NCBI GenBank assembly: GCA_002709955.1
Contig: PAQY01000009.1
Coordinates: forward strand, 1-56,287
Length of the DNA stretch: 56,287 nucleotides
Reading direction: 5' to 3'
Source: Rhodospirillaceae bacterium
Lineage (GTDB): Bacteria; Pseudomonadota; Alphaproteobacteria; UBA8366; Aestuariispiraceae
The notes under the pieces are model-generated. The model was given only the letters and a program-made list of their open reading frames with translations. It searched no databases and had not been told where the DNA came from. Below are positions 43,715-55,493 of this stretch, in pieces. Positions within the stretch are counted from its first letter, which is position 1. Each line of letters opens with the position of its first letter. A program made the position numbers and the translations under genes.

Positions 43715-44464
43715 ATGGGGTCATTTGGTGGATACCTGTTGTTCGCTTTAGTACCGGTGATTTTGATTCTTCGATCTGCGTGGTTCAAAGGACAGATTGG
43801 CGAATTCAAAGTCAATTTTGGCATGAAGCTTTTGCTCAACAGGGATGTCTTTCGTCTTTTCAAGAATGTAACTCTGCCATTCGAGGATGGCACCACACAG
43901 ATTGACCATCTCGTTATCTCGCCCTTCGGAATATTTGTTGTCGAAACCAAAAATATGAATGGATGGATCTTTGGGAGTTCAAATCAGGAAAGGTGGACAC
44001 AGCAATTATTCCGAAAAAAATTCCAGTTTCAGAATCCGCTTAGACAGAACTATGCGCATGTAAAGGCGGTACAGGATATGCTCGGCCTGGACCAGCGACA
44101 TGTATTCAATGTCATTGTGTTTTTGGGTGGCTGTAAGCTCAAAACGGCAATGCCTGATGAAGTGCGGAATGGCGTTTTCGACCTCGTCACTTTTATAAAG
44201 TCAAAGCGTGACCCTTTGCTTGCCGAGCAAGACTTGCCGTGTCTAATTGAGACGCTAATGAAGCATCGTCTGGATCCTGGTTTCCGGACAAGACGCCTCC
44301 ATCTCAGAAACATAAAAAGGCGTGCTGCGGACCGAAAGCTTAAAGCCAAGTCCTGCCCGCGTTGTGGTTCAACGATGATTGAGAGAACCAATGCAAAATC
44401 TGGAGAACTTTTCCTCGGATGCAGGCACTATCCACAATGTACCGGCACGCGTTCCCTATCGTGA
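43715..44464 (+). CDS. NERD-domain protein with C-terminal topoisomerase-type zinc finger
   Basis: A 249-residue protein. One N-terminal membrane span (GYLLFALVPVILIL) precedes a NERD domain (about 30-150) with DGTTQIDHLVISPFGIFVVE and TKNMNGWIFG, a nuclease-related fold. A four-cysteine finger closes the protein: CPRCGSTMIERTNAKSG, then the second pair in LGCRHYPQC. NERD plus C4 finger proteins are suspected to process nucleic acids; no role is proven. DNA is A+T-richer than the replication genes beside it. It is convergent with gyrB. Confidence 0.88.
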   Translation: MGSFGGYLLFALVPVILILRSAWFKGQIGEFKVNFGMKLLLNRDVFRLFKNVTLPFEDGTTQIDHLVISPFGIFVVETKNMNGWIFGSSNQERWTQQLFRKKFQFQNPLRQNYAHVKAVQDMLGLDQRHVFNVIVFLGGCKLKTAMPDEVRNGVFDLVTFIKSKRDPLLAEQDLPCLIETLMKHRLDPGFRTRRLHLRNIKRRAADRKLKAKSCPRCGSTMIERTNAKSGELFLGCRHYPQCTGTRSLS

Positions 44465-44519
44465 GAAACTCGCGCAATGATACAATAAATCCCTACATGT
44501 GAAGCCGCCATGCACCCCA

Positions 44520-46976
<2,457 letters not shown>

Positions 46977-46998
46977 TTATTATCTATCGCCAACTCAG

Positions 46999-48198
46999 TC
47001 ACAATTCGATGGGGCGGACCTGTGCCGCCTCCACCGCGAAATACTGGGCCTGATCCCCAAAGGCACCAAAGACGTTCTGATCCGTCCCTGTAATCCAGGC
47101 CTGTAAGCCCAATCCCAAAATCGTTTCGAACAAGGCGTCGCGCCTGGCTTCATCCAGATGCGCCGCCACTTCGTCCAGTAACAGGACCGGTCCTGCACCC
47201 CGTTCCGCCCCTTGCAGGCGCGCATGGGCCAGGACAATGGCGATCAGCAGGGCTTTCTGCTCCCCGGTTGAACATTGTCCGGCGGGCAGGCCTTTATCGC
47301 GATGCGTGACCGCCAGGTCGGACCGGTGTGGCCCGATCGCTGCCCCACCGGTTTCTGCATCGCGCCCGCGTCCCTGATGCAGGGCCTTTGCAAAACTCTC
47401 TTCCGCTTCCAGCGCAGATCGTCCGGCCAGCCAGGCTTCGACATCCCCTTGAACCGCCAGATCAGCCCCTGGGAAGGGACCTTCCGCACGGGCACAGGCA
47501 CGGGCCAATCGATCCGTCAGGCTCAACCGGGCTGCCGCAATTGCAATCCCCCGCTCAACCATCTGGGATTCCAATGCGCCCAGCCAGGCGGTGTCAGAAA
47601 CGCCATCTTTCAACAGGCGCGCCCGTTGGCGCAGGGCCTTGTCATAGGCGTTGACCCGACCGGCATGGGCTGGGTCAAAGCCGTAAATCAATCGGTCCAG
47701 GAAGCGACGGCGTTCCCCGGCTGATTCCTGAAACAGGCGGTCCATCTGGGGCGTCAACCAGACCACGGACAAATGTTCACCCAGGGCGGCCTGACTGCGT
47801 TCCGCCTCGCCATCGATGCGGACCAGTCTGCGCTCCCCTTCCGGGTCCCGCCCGGTGCCTAATTCCACGGGGCCAAACGGGGTTTCCACAGTGCCCGCCA
47901 CGGCCCAGGCCGCCGTCGCCGCAGGTCCCTCGGTTGGATCCATGCGATCCATTTCCCCGGTTTTGGCGCGCCGCAAACCGCGCCCGGGGGTCAGCATCGA
48001 CAAGGCCTCTAACAGGTTCGTCTTGCCCGCCCCGTTGGGTCCGGTCAGCACGACCGGGCGCGCGTCGGGGTTCAGCGCCACTGCCTGATAATTCCGAAAC
48101 GCGCTGAGACGCAGCCGCCGAATTCTAAGCGCAGGGGCGGCCGATGATGCGTCGAATGGTTTCTTCGCTGCGGCCATTGTGCTCACGGGTGCAATCAC
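46999..48198 (-). CDS. recF: DNA replication and repair protein RecF
   Basis: A 399-residue SMC-like ATPase that loads RecA at single-strand gaps. Walker A is LTGPNGAGKTNLLEALSML (about 50-68), the signature CSTGEQKALLIAIVLAHARL (about 305) and Walker B PVLLLDEVAAHLDE. The first codon is a GTG that overlaps the dnaN stop by 4 bases; an ATG seven codons later (48177) is an alternative, but coupling supports the GTG. Confidence 0.95.
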   Translation of the reverse strand: MIAPVSTMAAAKKPFDASSAAPALRIRRLRLSAFRNYQAVALNPDARPVVLTGPNGAGKTNLLEALSMLTPGRGLRRAKTGEMDRMDPTEGPAATAAWAVAGTVETPFGPVELGTGRDPEGERRLVRIDGEAERSQAALGEHLSVVWLTPQMDRLFQESAGERRRFLDRLIYGFDPAHAGRVNAYDKALRQRARLLKDGVSDTAWLGALESQMVERGIAIAAARLSLTDRLARACARAEGPFPGADLAVQGDVEAWLAGRSALEAEESFAKALHQGRGRDAETGGAAIGPHRSDLAVTHRDKGLPAGQCSTGEQKALLIAIVLAHARLQGAERGAGPVLLLDEVAAHLDEARRDALFETILGLGLQAWITGTDQNVFGAFGDQAQYFAVEAAQVRPIEL

Positions 48199-49310
48199 AC
48201 TCGCATCGGCATGAGGACATACAACGCGCCAGGGTCTTCCGCATCGCGCACGATGGTCGGTGACGCCGCATCGGCAAGATGGAATTCCGCCTGGTTGCTT
48301 TCGATCTGGTCGGCGATATCCATCAGATACCGGGCGTTAAAGCCAATTTCGATGGATTCCTTGTCGTAATCCACCTGCAGCTCTTCAATGGCGGTCCCAT
48401 TTTCCTGGCTCGACGCGCTCAGGGTTATCTGACCGGAATCGATGCTCAGCTTGATCGCGCGCAGTTTCTCGGTGGCGATGGTCGATACGCGATCCACGGC
48501 GCGAGAGAAGGATTCGCGATCCACTTTCAGGATCTTGTCATTGCCCGTAGGAATAACCCGTTCGTAATCCGGGAAGGTGCCATCAATCAATTTGGAGATC
48601 AGCACCGCACCATCAAATCCAAAGCGGATTTTTGTCTCAGACAGGGAAATCGTGATCGCGCCATCTGTTTCTTCGATCAGCTTGCGCAATTCCGCAACGG
48701 TCTTGCGGGGGATGATCACGCCAGGCATCGCCTCGGCCCCTTCAGGCAGATCGATTTCAACACGGGCCAGGCGATGGCCATCGGTGGCAACCGCGCGCAG
48801 CTTCGGATCACCCTCTGTGACCGCATGGACATAGATGCCGTTCAGGTAATAGCGGGTCTCTTCTGTTGAGATCGCAAAGCGTGTGCGATCGATCAGGGTG
48901 CGCATCGCGCCAGAATCCAGATCGAAACTGTGTGGCATGTCGCCGCCTGTCATGACCGGGAAATCTTCTGTCGGCAGGGTTTGCAAGGTGAACCGTGACC
49001 GTCCAGACGACAGAACCAGACGATCCCCACCACCGCTGGCATCCAGGTCAACCTGCGCGCCTTCCGGCAGCTTGCGCACGATGTCATACAGCGTGTGTGC
49101 AGGTGCGGTGATCGAACCGGGAGAGGAAACCTCTGCAACCGTTTTCTCAACGATGGAGATATCCATATCCGTGGCGTTCAGGCTCAGCATGCCGTCTTTG
49201 GCCTCCACCAGGACATTGGCGAGGATCGGAATGGTATTGCGGCGCTCAACGACACTTTGGACGTGGTTTAAAGCGCGAAGCAGCGCGGCCCGTTCGATGG
49301 TCAGTTTCAT
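48195..49310 (-). CDS. dnaN: DNA polymerase III subunit beta (sliding clamp)
   Basis: The 371-residue clamp that holds DNA polymerase III on the template; the three repeated clamp domains cover about 1-125, 126-250 and 251-371. The MKLTIERAALLRALNHVQSV start and the LYVLMPMRV end are typical. Two dimers' interface residues are not examined. The order dnaA-dnaN-recF-gyrB on the minus strand is canonical. The upstream 465-base gap probably carries its promoter. Confidence 0.97.
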   Translation of the reverse strand: MKLTIERAALLRALNHVQSVVERRNTIPILANVLVEAKDGMLSLNATDMDISIVEKTVAEVSSPGSITAPAHTLYDIVRKLPEGAQVDLDASGGGDRLVLSSGRSRFTLQTLPTEDFPVMTGGDMPHSFDLDSGAMRTLIDRTRFAISTEETRYYLNGIYVHAVTEGDPKLRAVATDGHRLARVEIDLPEGAEAMPGVIIPRKTVAELRKLIEETDGAITISLSETKIRFGFDGAVLISKLIDGTFPDYERVIPTGNDKILKVDRESFSRAVDRVSTIATEKLRAIKLSIDSGQITLSASSQENGTAIEELQVDYDKESIEIGFNARYLMDIADQIESNQAEFHLADAASPTIVRDAEDPGALYVLMPMRV

Positions 49311-49775
49311 GGCTTAAATGATCATTTCCGTGGTTGTTGTCCGATTATGCGCTGTGCAGGGTTAAGAAGCCCTCTCATACAGGCACGCTCCCAAAACTCT
49401 CTCTTGCTTCCCAGTCCCCGTTGCAAAAAGCGCTTTGAAAAAAGCCTTCCCAGAACGGGATGAAATTCTCGTATCTCGGATGATCCAGGCTGAATCGCAT
49501 CGCCGGATTCCGCCCGTCGAACAAGGAAATCCTGCATGTCTGCGAAGACTGTCCGACCGGGATGGGACTATAGCATGCATGCCCGATAACGCCCGCTTTT
49601 TTTGCAGAATCAGGGCGCGCCATCACAGATTTCGCGATAAATTTCCGGCGTCACTACAAGTCTTTGAAATCAGACCCGTTTTTTGAGTGGGCTACAAGAT
49701 ATAGTGGATCGCTTTATGCAGCAGCGGATTGATGAATCGTCACCTTTCGGGCTAATAAGCCTCCCGATTCGCGAA
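49311..49775. other. dnaA-dnaN intergenic gap
   Basis: A 465-base gap. Overlapping short frames exist on both strands (for example 49375-49626 minus and 49435-49686 plus) but none has a ribosome site or recognisable protein. No DnaA box close to TTATCCACA is seen. It probably holds the dnaN promoter and the end of the dnaA transcript. Confidence 0.5.
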
Positions 49776-51140
49776 TCACCCTTCCAGCATGCGCCGCAGC
49801 AGCTCCACATCTTCTGCAAAACTGTGGTCTGATTGGCGCAGCTCATCGACCTTTTTGACGGCATGCATGACGGTGGTGTGATCGCGACCGCCGAATTTGC
49901 GTCCGATTTCGGGCAGGGACCGCGCGGTCAATTGCTTTGCCAGATACATCGCCACTTGACGGGGCCTTGCGACAGCACGGCTGCGGCGTGCGGAATGCAT
50001 CTCAGAAATCTTTATGTTGAAATGTTCTGCGACCCGCTTCTGGATTTCTTCTATCGTGGCCTTGCGATCATTGGCGCGCAACAGGTCATGCAGAACCTCC
50101 TGAGCATTTTCCAGATTGATCGGGCGACCTACCAGATTGGCATAGGCGACAAGGCGGTTCAGCGCGCCTTCCAATTCGCGCACATTCGATGTGATGCGAT
50201 GGGCCAGGAACTCCAAAACCTTGATGGGCACGTCGACATGCATCTGGTCCGCCTTGGATTGCAGAATGCCCAGGCGCAATTCATAGGTCGTGCTGTGAAT
50301 TTCCGCGACCAGCCCCCAGCCCAGCCTGGATTTCATGCGGTCTTCAATGCCATCCAGTTCTGCGGGGGATTTATCGGCGGAAATAACGACCTGCCGGTTC
50401 TGATCCACCAGCGCATTGAAGGTATGGAAAAATTCTTCCTGGGTGTTTTCCTTGCCGGCGATGAATTGGACATCGTCGATCATCAGCACGTCAACGGATC
50501 GGAACAATTCCTTGAACGCCATCGTGTCCTTGTAGCGCAAGGCCCGGATGAACTGGTACATGAATTTTTCAGCAGACAGATACAGCACCCGCTTTTGCGG
50601 GGCGTTGGCGCGGATCTGCCCGGCAATGGCATGCATCAGATGGGTCTTGCCCAGACCCACGCCGCCAAACAGGAACAGGGGGTTGAACGGGACATTGGGG
50701 GCCTCTGCCACGCGGCGGGCGGCGGCGAAGGCCAATTCATTGGGCTTGCCAACAATAAAAGTCCCAAACGTAAAGCGCGGATCGACCGGCGCGCACAGAT
50801 TGGCGGTGGCGACCGCTTCCAGATCGATATTCTGGTCGTTGGCTTCGGCAGCAACGGCTTCCAATGCGACAGCATCCTGGGTCGGGCGTTGGCGGGCCTG
50901 TCGGACGGAAACAGATTTGATCTCAGGATTTTCGGAGGACCACAGCGCGACCAACCGGGCACCGTATTGTGATTCAATCCAGTTGCGCATGAATCGCGTG
51001 GGCACGGATAAATGCACCGTCCCATTTTCAACGGCTTCCAGCGTCAAGGGCTTTAGCCAGCTTTTATAGGCGTTTTCCCCGAACTCTTCGCGCAGACCAG
51101 CCCGGACGCGGGCCCATTGTTCATTTGTTTTTAAATCCAT
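49776..51140 (-). CDS. dnaA: Chromosomal replication initiator DnaA
   Basis: A 454-residue initiator that binds DnaA boxes and opens oriC. Domain I is at about 1-75, a short linker follows, the AAA+ domain has LFLFGGVGLGKTHLMHA (about 158-174) and DVLMIDDVQFIAGKENTQEE, and the DNA-binding domain has the signature GRDHTTVMHAVKKV (about 422-435). The ATG at 51140 gives MDLKTNEQWARV; an in-frame TTG seven codons earlier is less likely. The leader to rpsT is long (see the 51141-51924 entry). Confidence 0.98.
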   Translation of the reverse strand: MDLKTNEQWARVRAGLREEFGENAYKSWLKPLTLEAVENGTVHLSVPTRFMRNWIESQYGARLVALWSSENPEIKSVSVRQARQRPTQDAVALEAVAAEANDQNIDLEAVATANLCAPVDPRFTFGTFIVGKPNELAFAAARRVAEAPNVPFNPLFLFGGVGLGKTHLMHAIAGQIRANAPQKRVLYLSAEKFMYQFIRALRYKDTMAFKELFRSVDVLMIDDVQFIAGKENTQEEFFHTFNALVDQNRQVVISADKSPAELDGIEDRMKSRLGWGLVAEIHSTTYELRLGILQSKADQMHVDVPIKVLEFLAHRITSNVRELEGALNRLVAYANLVGRPINLENAQEVLHDLLRANDRKATIEEIQKRVAEHFNIKISEMHSARRSRAVARPRQVAMYLAKQLTARSLPEIGRKFGGRDHTTVMHAVKKVDELRQSDHSFAEDVELLRRMLEG

Positions 51141-51924
51141 AAACTTCTGTCCAACCCCCAAAAAATCACGCTGGGGCCAAAGCCCGCAGAATTATGGCCG
51201 TCGTCCTAACCGCACCGCATCTGAAATTTCAGTCCACGCCCGCCATTGCGGCGCTCGGGAAAGATCAGACATACGGCACCGCCGCGACGCGAACTCATTT
51301 CCTGCCCCTTTCCGACCGGGTGCGCCTTTCGACAAAACCCAGCCGAACCATCATCGCCCCTCAGCAATGATGTCACACTGACAAGGGCTCAACAGCACCA
51401 AGACTTGGCTGGTTCAAAGAGACAAAAGGACATCGGCTAGAAGTGCATCGCACATCTGACGAAAGATGCCTAATATCCCAACAAGAAATTTCACCAAACA
51501 AGTGAAACCCTTGCCAAAACTCAGCAAGCCACACTAAAACGAGGCCCATAGGAAGTATTATTTCGACACGTCATAGCCGAAAAAGATGGTATTTCTTACG
51601 TTCCCTGGAATTTACCCATCGAATACACGACAGGCATCCCGTTTTTTCTAGCGTTAGGTGGGGTTGACCAACCTCATCTGAAGCAATCTTACGCATCCGA
51701 AATTGGTCGATCAAGCGAACAACTTACCCGATTCGGAAAATAAATCGGTTGACTCTAAATGGCTTGTTTCCTGGATGTTGGACGCGAATACCGATATTGG
51801 GTATTGAGGGGGTAAAAACTGTTTTGAGTCTGTTACATGCTGTCCAAAAAATGACAATTCAATGAAATTGCGACGCAAAGGTGCAGAAATGCCGCACTGC
51901 ATTCTGTGACAGAAGTGCGACAAC
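51141..51924. other. Long dnaA leader region, candidate origin or regulatory DNA
   Basis: A gap of nearly 800 bases between dnaA and the rpsT terminator; its right half (about 51480-51920) is distinctly A+T-richer than the genes. Three GANTC sites (51730-51734, 51751-51755, 51826-51830) lie within 101 bases, the target of CcrM-type methylation in Alphaproteobacteria. No consensus TTATCCACA box is present; TTACCCATC (51612) and TTACGCATC (51689) are weak matches. A 95-codon frame (51711-51998, minus) runs through the rpsT terminator and is rejected. Confidence 0.35.
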
Positions 51925-51957
51925 GAAAAACCGCCATCTGAAAAACAAATGGCGGTT
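51925..51957 (-). terminator. Rho-independent terminator of rpsT
   Basis: On the minus strand AACCGCCAT (51957-51949) pairs with ATGGCGGTT (51937-51929) around an 11-base loop and is followed by TTT. It lies 55 bases after the rpsT stop. Confidence 0.85.
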
Positions 51958-52012
51958 CTTCGTAAACGGTATTCAGGTACCAGATCTAACTCGATCAACC
52001 TGAACGAGAAGT

Positions 52013-52279
52013 TTAGGCGCTGACGGCTTTCACGCGCTGGGCCAGGCGGCTGAGCTTCCGATTAACGGTGCTCTTGTGCATGATACCCTTGGACACGCCA
52101 CGATGCAGTTCGGGCATTGCCACTTTCAACGCTTCCGTCGCCGCAGCGCGGTCACCACTGACAATCGCTTCCTCAACGCGACGCACATAGGTGCGAATGC
52201 GATTGCGACGCGCGGTGTTCAGTTCGGTCCGCTTCTTGGTCTGGCGGATGCGCTTCAGCGCGGATTTATGATTCGCCAT
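52013..52279 (-). CDS. rpsT: 30S ribosomal protein S20
   Basis: An 88-residue basic helical protein that binds 16S rRNA. The [20 protein letters not shown] start and the [20 protein letters not shown] segment are diagnostic. A monocistronic unit closed by a strong terminator, next to dnaA as in many Alphaproteobacteria. Confidence 0.97.
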   Translation of the reverse strand: MANHKSALKRIRQTKKRTELNTARRNRIRTYVRRVEEAIVSGDRAAATEALKVAMPELHRGVSKGIMHKSTVNRKLSRLAQRVKAVSA

Positions 52280-52426
52280 TGTCTTACATCTCTTATTTCA
52301 TAGGCCACCCGGAATGCCGGGGGCACGGTGTTGGATCGGCGGCGCTTATACGGAGCAAAAAGGCCCCCGTCAACCCCAACCGCGCGAAAGTCGGTGTTTC
52401 TTCTGAATTATCGTCTGGCGTCTGGT

Positions 52427-53203
52427 TCAGCGGTTGGTCCATTTAGGGGTGCGCTTTTCCGCAAAGGCCGCCATGCCTTCCTTTTGATCGTCGGTGGCAA
52501 AGGTTGAATGGAAGACGCGGCGTTCAAACCGAATGCCTTCCGCCATCGTGGTTTCATAGGACCGGTTGACGCATTCCTTGGCCATCAGGACGACCGGGCG
52601 GGACAGGTTGGCGATTTTGGTTGCCGTTTTAATCGCATCGCCCAGCAATTCTTCGGCGGGGACAACCCGGCTGACCAGCCCGGCACGTTCCGCCTCTTCC
52701 GCATCCATCAGGCGGCCTGTCAGGCACATTTCCATGGCTTTGGATTTGCCAACAAAGCGTGTCAGGCGTTGTGTGCCACCAGCGCCAGGGATCGTGCCTA
52801 TGGTAATTTCTGGCTGTCCGAATTTCGCGGTGTCGGCGGCGATGATAAAATCGCACATCATCGCCAGTTCACAGCCCCCGCCCAGGGCATAGCCTGCGAC
52901 CGCAGCGATGACCGGCTTGCGACAGGTGGTCACGCGCTCCCAGCCTTCGGTGATGAAGTTCTGCAGATAGACATCCATAAAGGATTTATCGGCCATTTCC
53001 TTGATATCCGCGCCGGCGGCAAAGGCTTTTTCCGATCCAGTCAGGACGATGGCACCAATGGCGTCATCCGCTTCCATGTCGTCCAGCGCACGGCCCAGCT
53101 CTTTGATCAAGGTCGCGCACAGCGCGTTCAAGGCTTTGGGCCGGTTCAATGTGATGATACCGACAGCATCCTTCTTTTCTGTCAGAATTTGCTCGTAACC
53201 CAT
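52427..53203 (-). CDS. Enoyl-CoA hydratase/isomerase
   Basis: A 258-residue crotonase-fold enzyme that hydrates short-chain enoyl-CoA in beta-oxidation. The oxyanion-hole strands are [12 protein letters not shown] (about 60-71) and [17 protein letters not shown] (about 101-117), and the catalytic glutamates fall in GGGCELAM and [20 protein letters not shown]. It is the typical PaaF/Ech type found beside rpsT in this lineage. Single gene. Confidence 0.94.
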   Translation of the reverse strand: MGYEQILTEKKDAVGIITLNRPKALNALCATLIKELGRALDDMEADDAIGAIVLTGSEKAFAAGADIKEMADKSFMDVYLQNFITEGWERVTTCRKPVIAAVAGYALGGGCELAMMCDFIIAADTAKFGQPEITIGTIPGAGGTQRLTRFVGKSKAMEMCLTGRLMDAEEAERAGLVSRVVPAEELLGDAIKTATKIANLSRPVVLMAKECVNRSYETTMAEGIRFERRVFHSTFATDDQKEGMAAFAEKRTPKWTNR

Positions 53204-53316
53204 CTTCCATTCCCCTTAATTTGTTCCGTTTCGGTCCGGCGCAGTGCCAGTCAAAAGTCATGCTTGATCGGCGGTTTCTGTGTCTATTGGTTCGTTCAAC
53301 CAGCTTTGGGAGCGCC

Positions 53317-53727
53317 CTATTCCGGCACCAGGGTAAATCGCACATTCAGCGCCCCATCGGTGCCGAAAAAGTCGATCACCAAACGCTCCCCTTCGCGATG
53401 ATAATGTGTCGCATCCAATGATTTCCACCCCAATTCAGGCAAAGTCTTGGTGTAAAATTCTGTCACGATGTTTCGGCTGGTATTGCCATAGGCGATTGCT
53501 TCGACGATCCGACCAGAGGGGGAATCAAAAACAACAGCCCCTTCCGCAACCGGGGTCAGCATCGGGGCCAGGGGCAGATCTTCCGATCCTTCGATAAAGG
53601 TCTGCGCCATGGCGGACGATGTATTGCCAGCCCAGCCCCCAATCACGCCTGTTCCCAGCCCCATAGAGGCCAGCCCGAAAACAGCCAAGAATGCGCCCCG
53701 CGCCAATGTTTGTTTGCCAAAAATCAT
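53317..53727 (-). CDS. Secreted or membrane-anchored small protein, 136 residues
   Basis: A hydrophobic N-terminal segment, GAFLAVFGLASMGLGTGVIG (about residues 9-28 from the ATG at 53727), looks like a signal peptide or anchor; a GTG 21 codons earlier is another possible start. The mature part contains SRNIVTEFYTKTLPELGWKS and RLVIDFFGTDG, a pattern like proteins with a small mixed alpha/beta domain. No family assigned. It lies between the hydratase and mutM genes on the same strand. Confidence 0.65.
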   Translation of the reverse strand: MIFGKQTLARGAFLAVFGLASMGLGTGVIGGWAGNTSSAMAQTFIEGSEDLPLAPMLTPVAEGAVVFDSPSGRIVEAIAYGNTSRNIVTEFYTKTLPELGWKSLDATHYHREGERLVIDFFGTDGALNVRFTLVPE

Positions 53728-53808
53728 GGCATGTTTGCTATCCGGTTTTTTTGCGTCACACAATGCTGATATAGATCGATTTGATTTCACGGCAAAATTT
53801 CGCTGTGT

Positions 53809-54690
53809 TTAGCGTTGATGGCGCGGGCAATAATAGCTGGATCGTCCAGATTGGACGATACGGATCATGGTGCCATCGCAGCCGGGGCGTCGACACAAAT
53901 CCCCCTCGCGGTCATAGGCGTCCCAGGAATGTTGGAAATATCCCAGTTCGCCAGTCGCTTGAACATAATCCCTCAGCGACGAACCGCCTGCCGCGATGGC
54001 GGCGGTCAACACATCCTTTATGGCGGGCACCAGGCGGTCTGCGCGGAGGCCTGCAACGGTATGGGCGGATCGCTTCGGGCTGATGCCGGCACGCCATAAT
54101 GCCTCACAGACATAAATATTGCCCAGACCGGCGACCAGACGCTGATCCAACAGGGCCGATTTGATGGGCGTGCGTTTTCCGCGAATGGCGTCAGAAAACC
54201 GCGCGGCATTGAAGTCTTCGGACAGGGGTTCAGGTCCCAGGGTCATCAGATGCGGGCTGGTGGCCTCCCCTCCCGGTGGGATCAGATCCATGTAACCAAA
54301 GCGCCGGGCGTCATTATAAGTGACCCGCGCCCCTGATTCCATTTCGGCGATCAGGTGATCGTGTTTCTCCCCCAGGGCCCAACCGGAATTATGGCCCGCT
54401 TGTCCGCTGGTGGCCTGACCATTTGTCGCAATTCCGCCTGGACCAACCGTGAATCGCCCAGACATGCCCAAATGCACCAGCCAGGTCCAGCCATCGTCTA
54501 GCCTGATTAAAATATATTTTGCCCGGCGATCAATGGCGGTGATACGGCGTCCTTCCAACCGATCCTGAAAGCCCGCAGGGAAGGGAAATCTAAGGTCCGC
54601 GCGGCGTTGATCGACCCGTGACAGGCGCAGCCCGACCATGGCGGGGCGCAACCCGCGACACACTGTTTCGACCTCTGGAAGCTCTGGCAT
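53809..54690 (-). CDS. mutM: Formamidopyrimidine-DNA glycosylase
   Basis: A 293-residue base-excision repair enzyme that removes 8-oxoguanine and FaPy lesions. The N-terminal Pro2 nucleophile and Glu3 are in MPELPEVETVCRGL; the helix-two-turn-helix is in LLDQRLVAGLGNIYVCEALW; the zinc finger has CRRPGCDGTM and SSYYCPRHQR. A Gly/Asn-rich insertion near residues 82-105 (GPGGIATNGQATSGQAGHNS) lengthens it slightly over the usual 270. It is divergent from ubiE with 50 bases between starts. Confidence 0.96.
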   Translation of the reverse strand: MPELPEVETVCRGLRPAMVGLRLSRVDQRRADLRFPFPAGFQDRLEGRRITAIDRRAKYILIRLDDGWTWLVHLGMSGRFTVGPGGIATNGQATSGQAGHNSGWALGEKHDHLIAEMESGARVTYNDARRFGYMDLIPPGGEATSPHLMTLGPEPLSEDFNAARFSDAIRGKRTPIKSALLDQRLVAGLGNIYVCEALWRAGISPKRSAHTVAGLRADRLVPAIKDVLTAAIAAGGSSLRDYVQATGELGYFQHSWDAYDREGDLCRRPGCDGTMIRIVQSGRSSYYCPRHQR

Positions 54691-54740
54691 GGCAGATATG
54701 CTTTGATTACTGGTTTCTCAGCGCTATTGTCTGGCTCATC

Positions 54741-55490
54741 ATGACAGAAAAGACCAGCGATAACGCAAGCTTCGGCTACAGAACAGTAAACCCAGAGGAA
54801 AAACCCGGCCTGGTTCAGGGGGTGTTTTCCTCTGTGGCAGGGCGCTATGACCTGATGAATGACCTGATGTCCGGGGGTGTTCATCGGCTGTGGAAGGCGT
54901 CCCTGATCGATCAATTGCGCCCCCGGACCGGTCAACACCTGCTGGATGTTGCCGGGGGAACGGGGGACATCGCCTTCCGTTTCCTGGAAGCGGGCGGGTC
55001 GCGTGTCACCGTCTGTGATCTGACGGAAAATATGGTTCGTGTCGGGCGCGATCGTGCCATTGATAAGGCCCTGCTGACATCGCTGGACTGGACCGTTGGC
55101 GATGCGCAACGCCTGCCCATCGCAAATTCCAGCGTGGATGCCTATACCATCGCTTTCGGCCTGCGCAATGTGACGGATATCGACTCCGCCCTTAGCGAGG
55201 CGCACCGCGTGCTGCGACCGGGGGGGCGGTTCCTGTGTCTGGAATTCAGTCAGGTTGCCCTGCCGGTTCTGGATAAGGTCTATGACACCTATTCCTTTAA
55301 GGTTTTGCCAGCGCTGGGGAAATGGGTCGCCAAGGATGAAGAAAGCTATCGCTATCTGGCTGAATCCATCCGTCGTTTCCCGCCACAGGAGACCCTGTGC
55401 GATAAAATGCGAAATGTCGGGTTTCAGACGGTCACCTATCGCAATCTGTCAGGGGGCATTGCGGCTATTCATCAAGGGTGGCGTATCTAG
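54741..55490 (+). CDS. ubiE: Ubiquinone/menaquinone C-methyltransferase
   Basis: A 249-residue SAM-dependent enzyme that methylates the C-2 position of the benzoquinol ring in ubiquinone synthesis (and demethylmenaquinone where present). Motif I is LLDVAGGTGDIAFRF (about 72-86), followed by VTVCDLTENMVRVG and the UbiE signature YTIAFGLRNVTD (about 143-154). The frame is open 41 codons earlier, inside mutM on the other strand; the ATG at 54741 gives the expected MTEKTSDNASFGYRTV start. ubiB follows with a 3-base gap. Confidence 0.96.
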   Translation: MTEKTSDNASFGYRTVNPEEKPGLVQGVFSSVAGRYDLMNDLMSGGVHRLWKASLIDQLRPRTGQHLLDVAGGTGDIAFRFLEAGGSRVTVCDLTENMVRVGRDRAIDKALLTSLDWTVGDAQRLPIANSSVDAYTIAFGLRNVTDIDSALSEAHRVLRPGGRFLCLEFSQVALPVLDKVYDTYSFKVLPALGKWVAKDEESYRYLAESIRRFPPQETLCDKMRNVGFQTVTYRNLSGGIAAIHQGWRI

Positions 55491-55493
55491 GCA

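Noticed and set aside
43539-43751. 70-codon frame before the NERD gene
   Set aside because: Overlaps the NERD start in another phase and has no recognisable protein.
49833-50972. 379-codon frame opposite dnaA
   Set aside because: Shadow of dnaA; no family features.
51711-51998. 95-codon frame between dnaA and rpsT
   Set aside because: Reads through the rpsT terminator hairpin and lacks a ribosome site.
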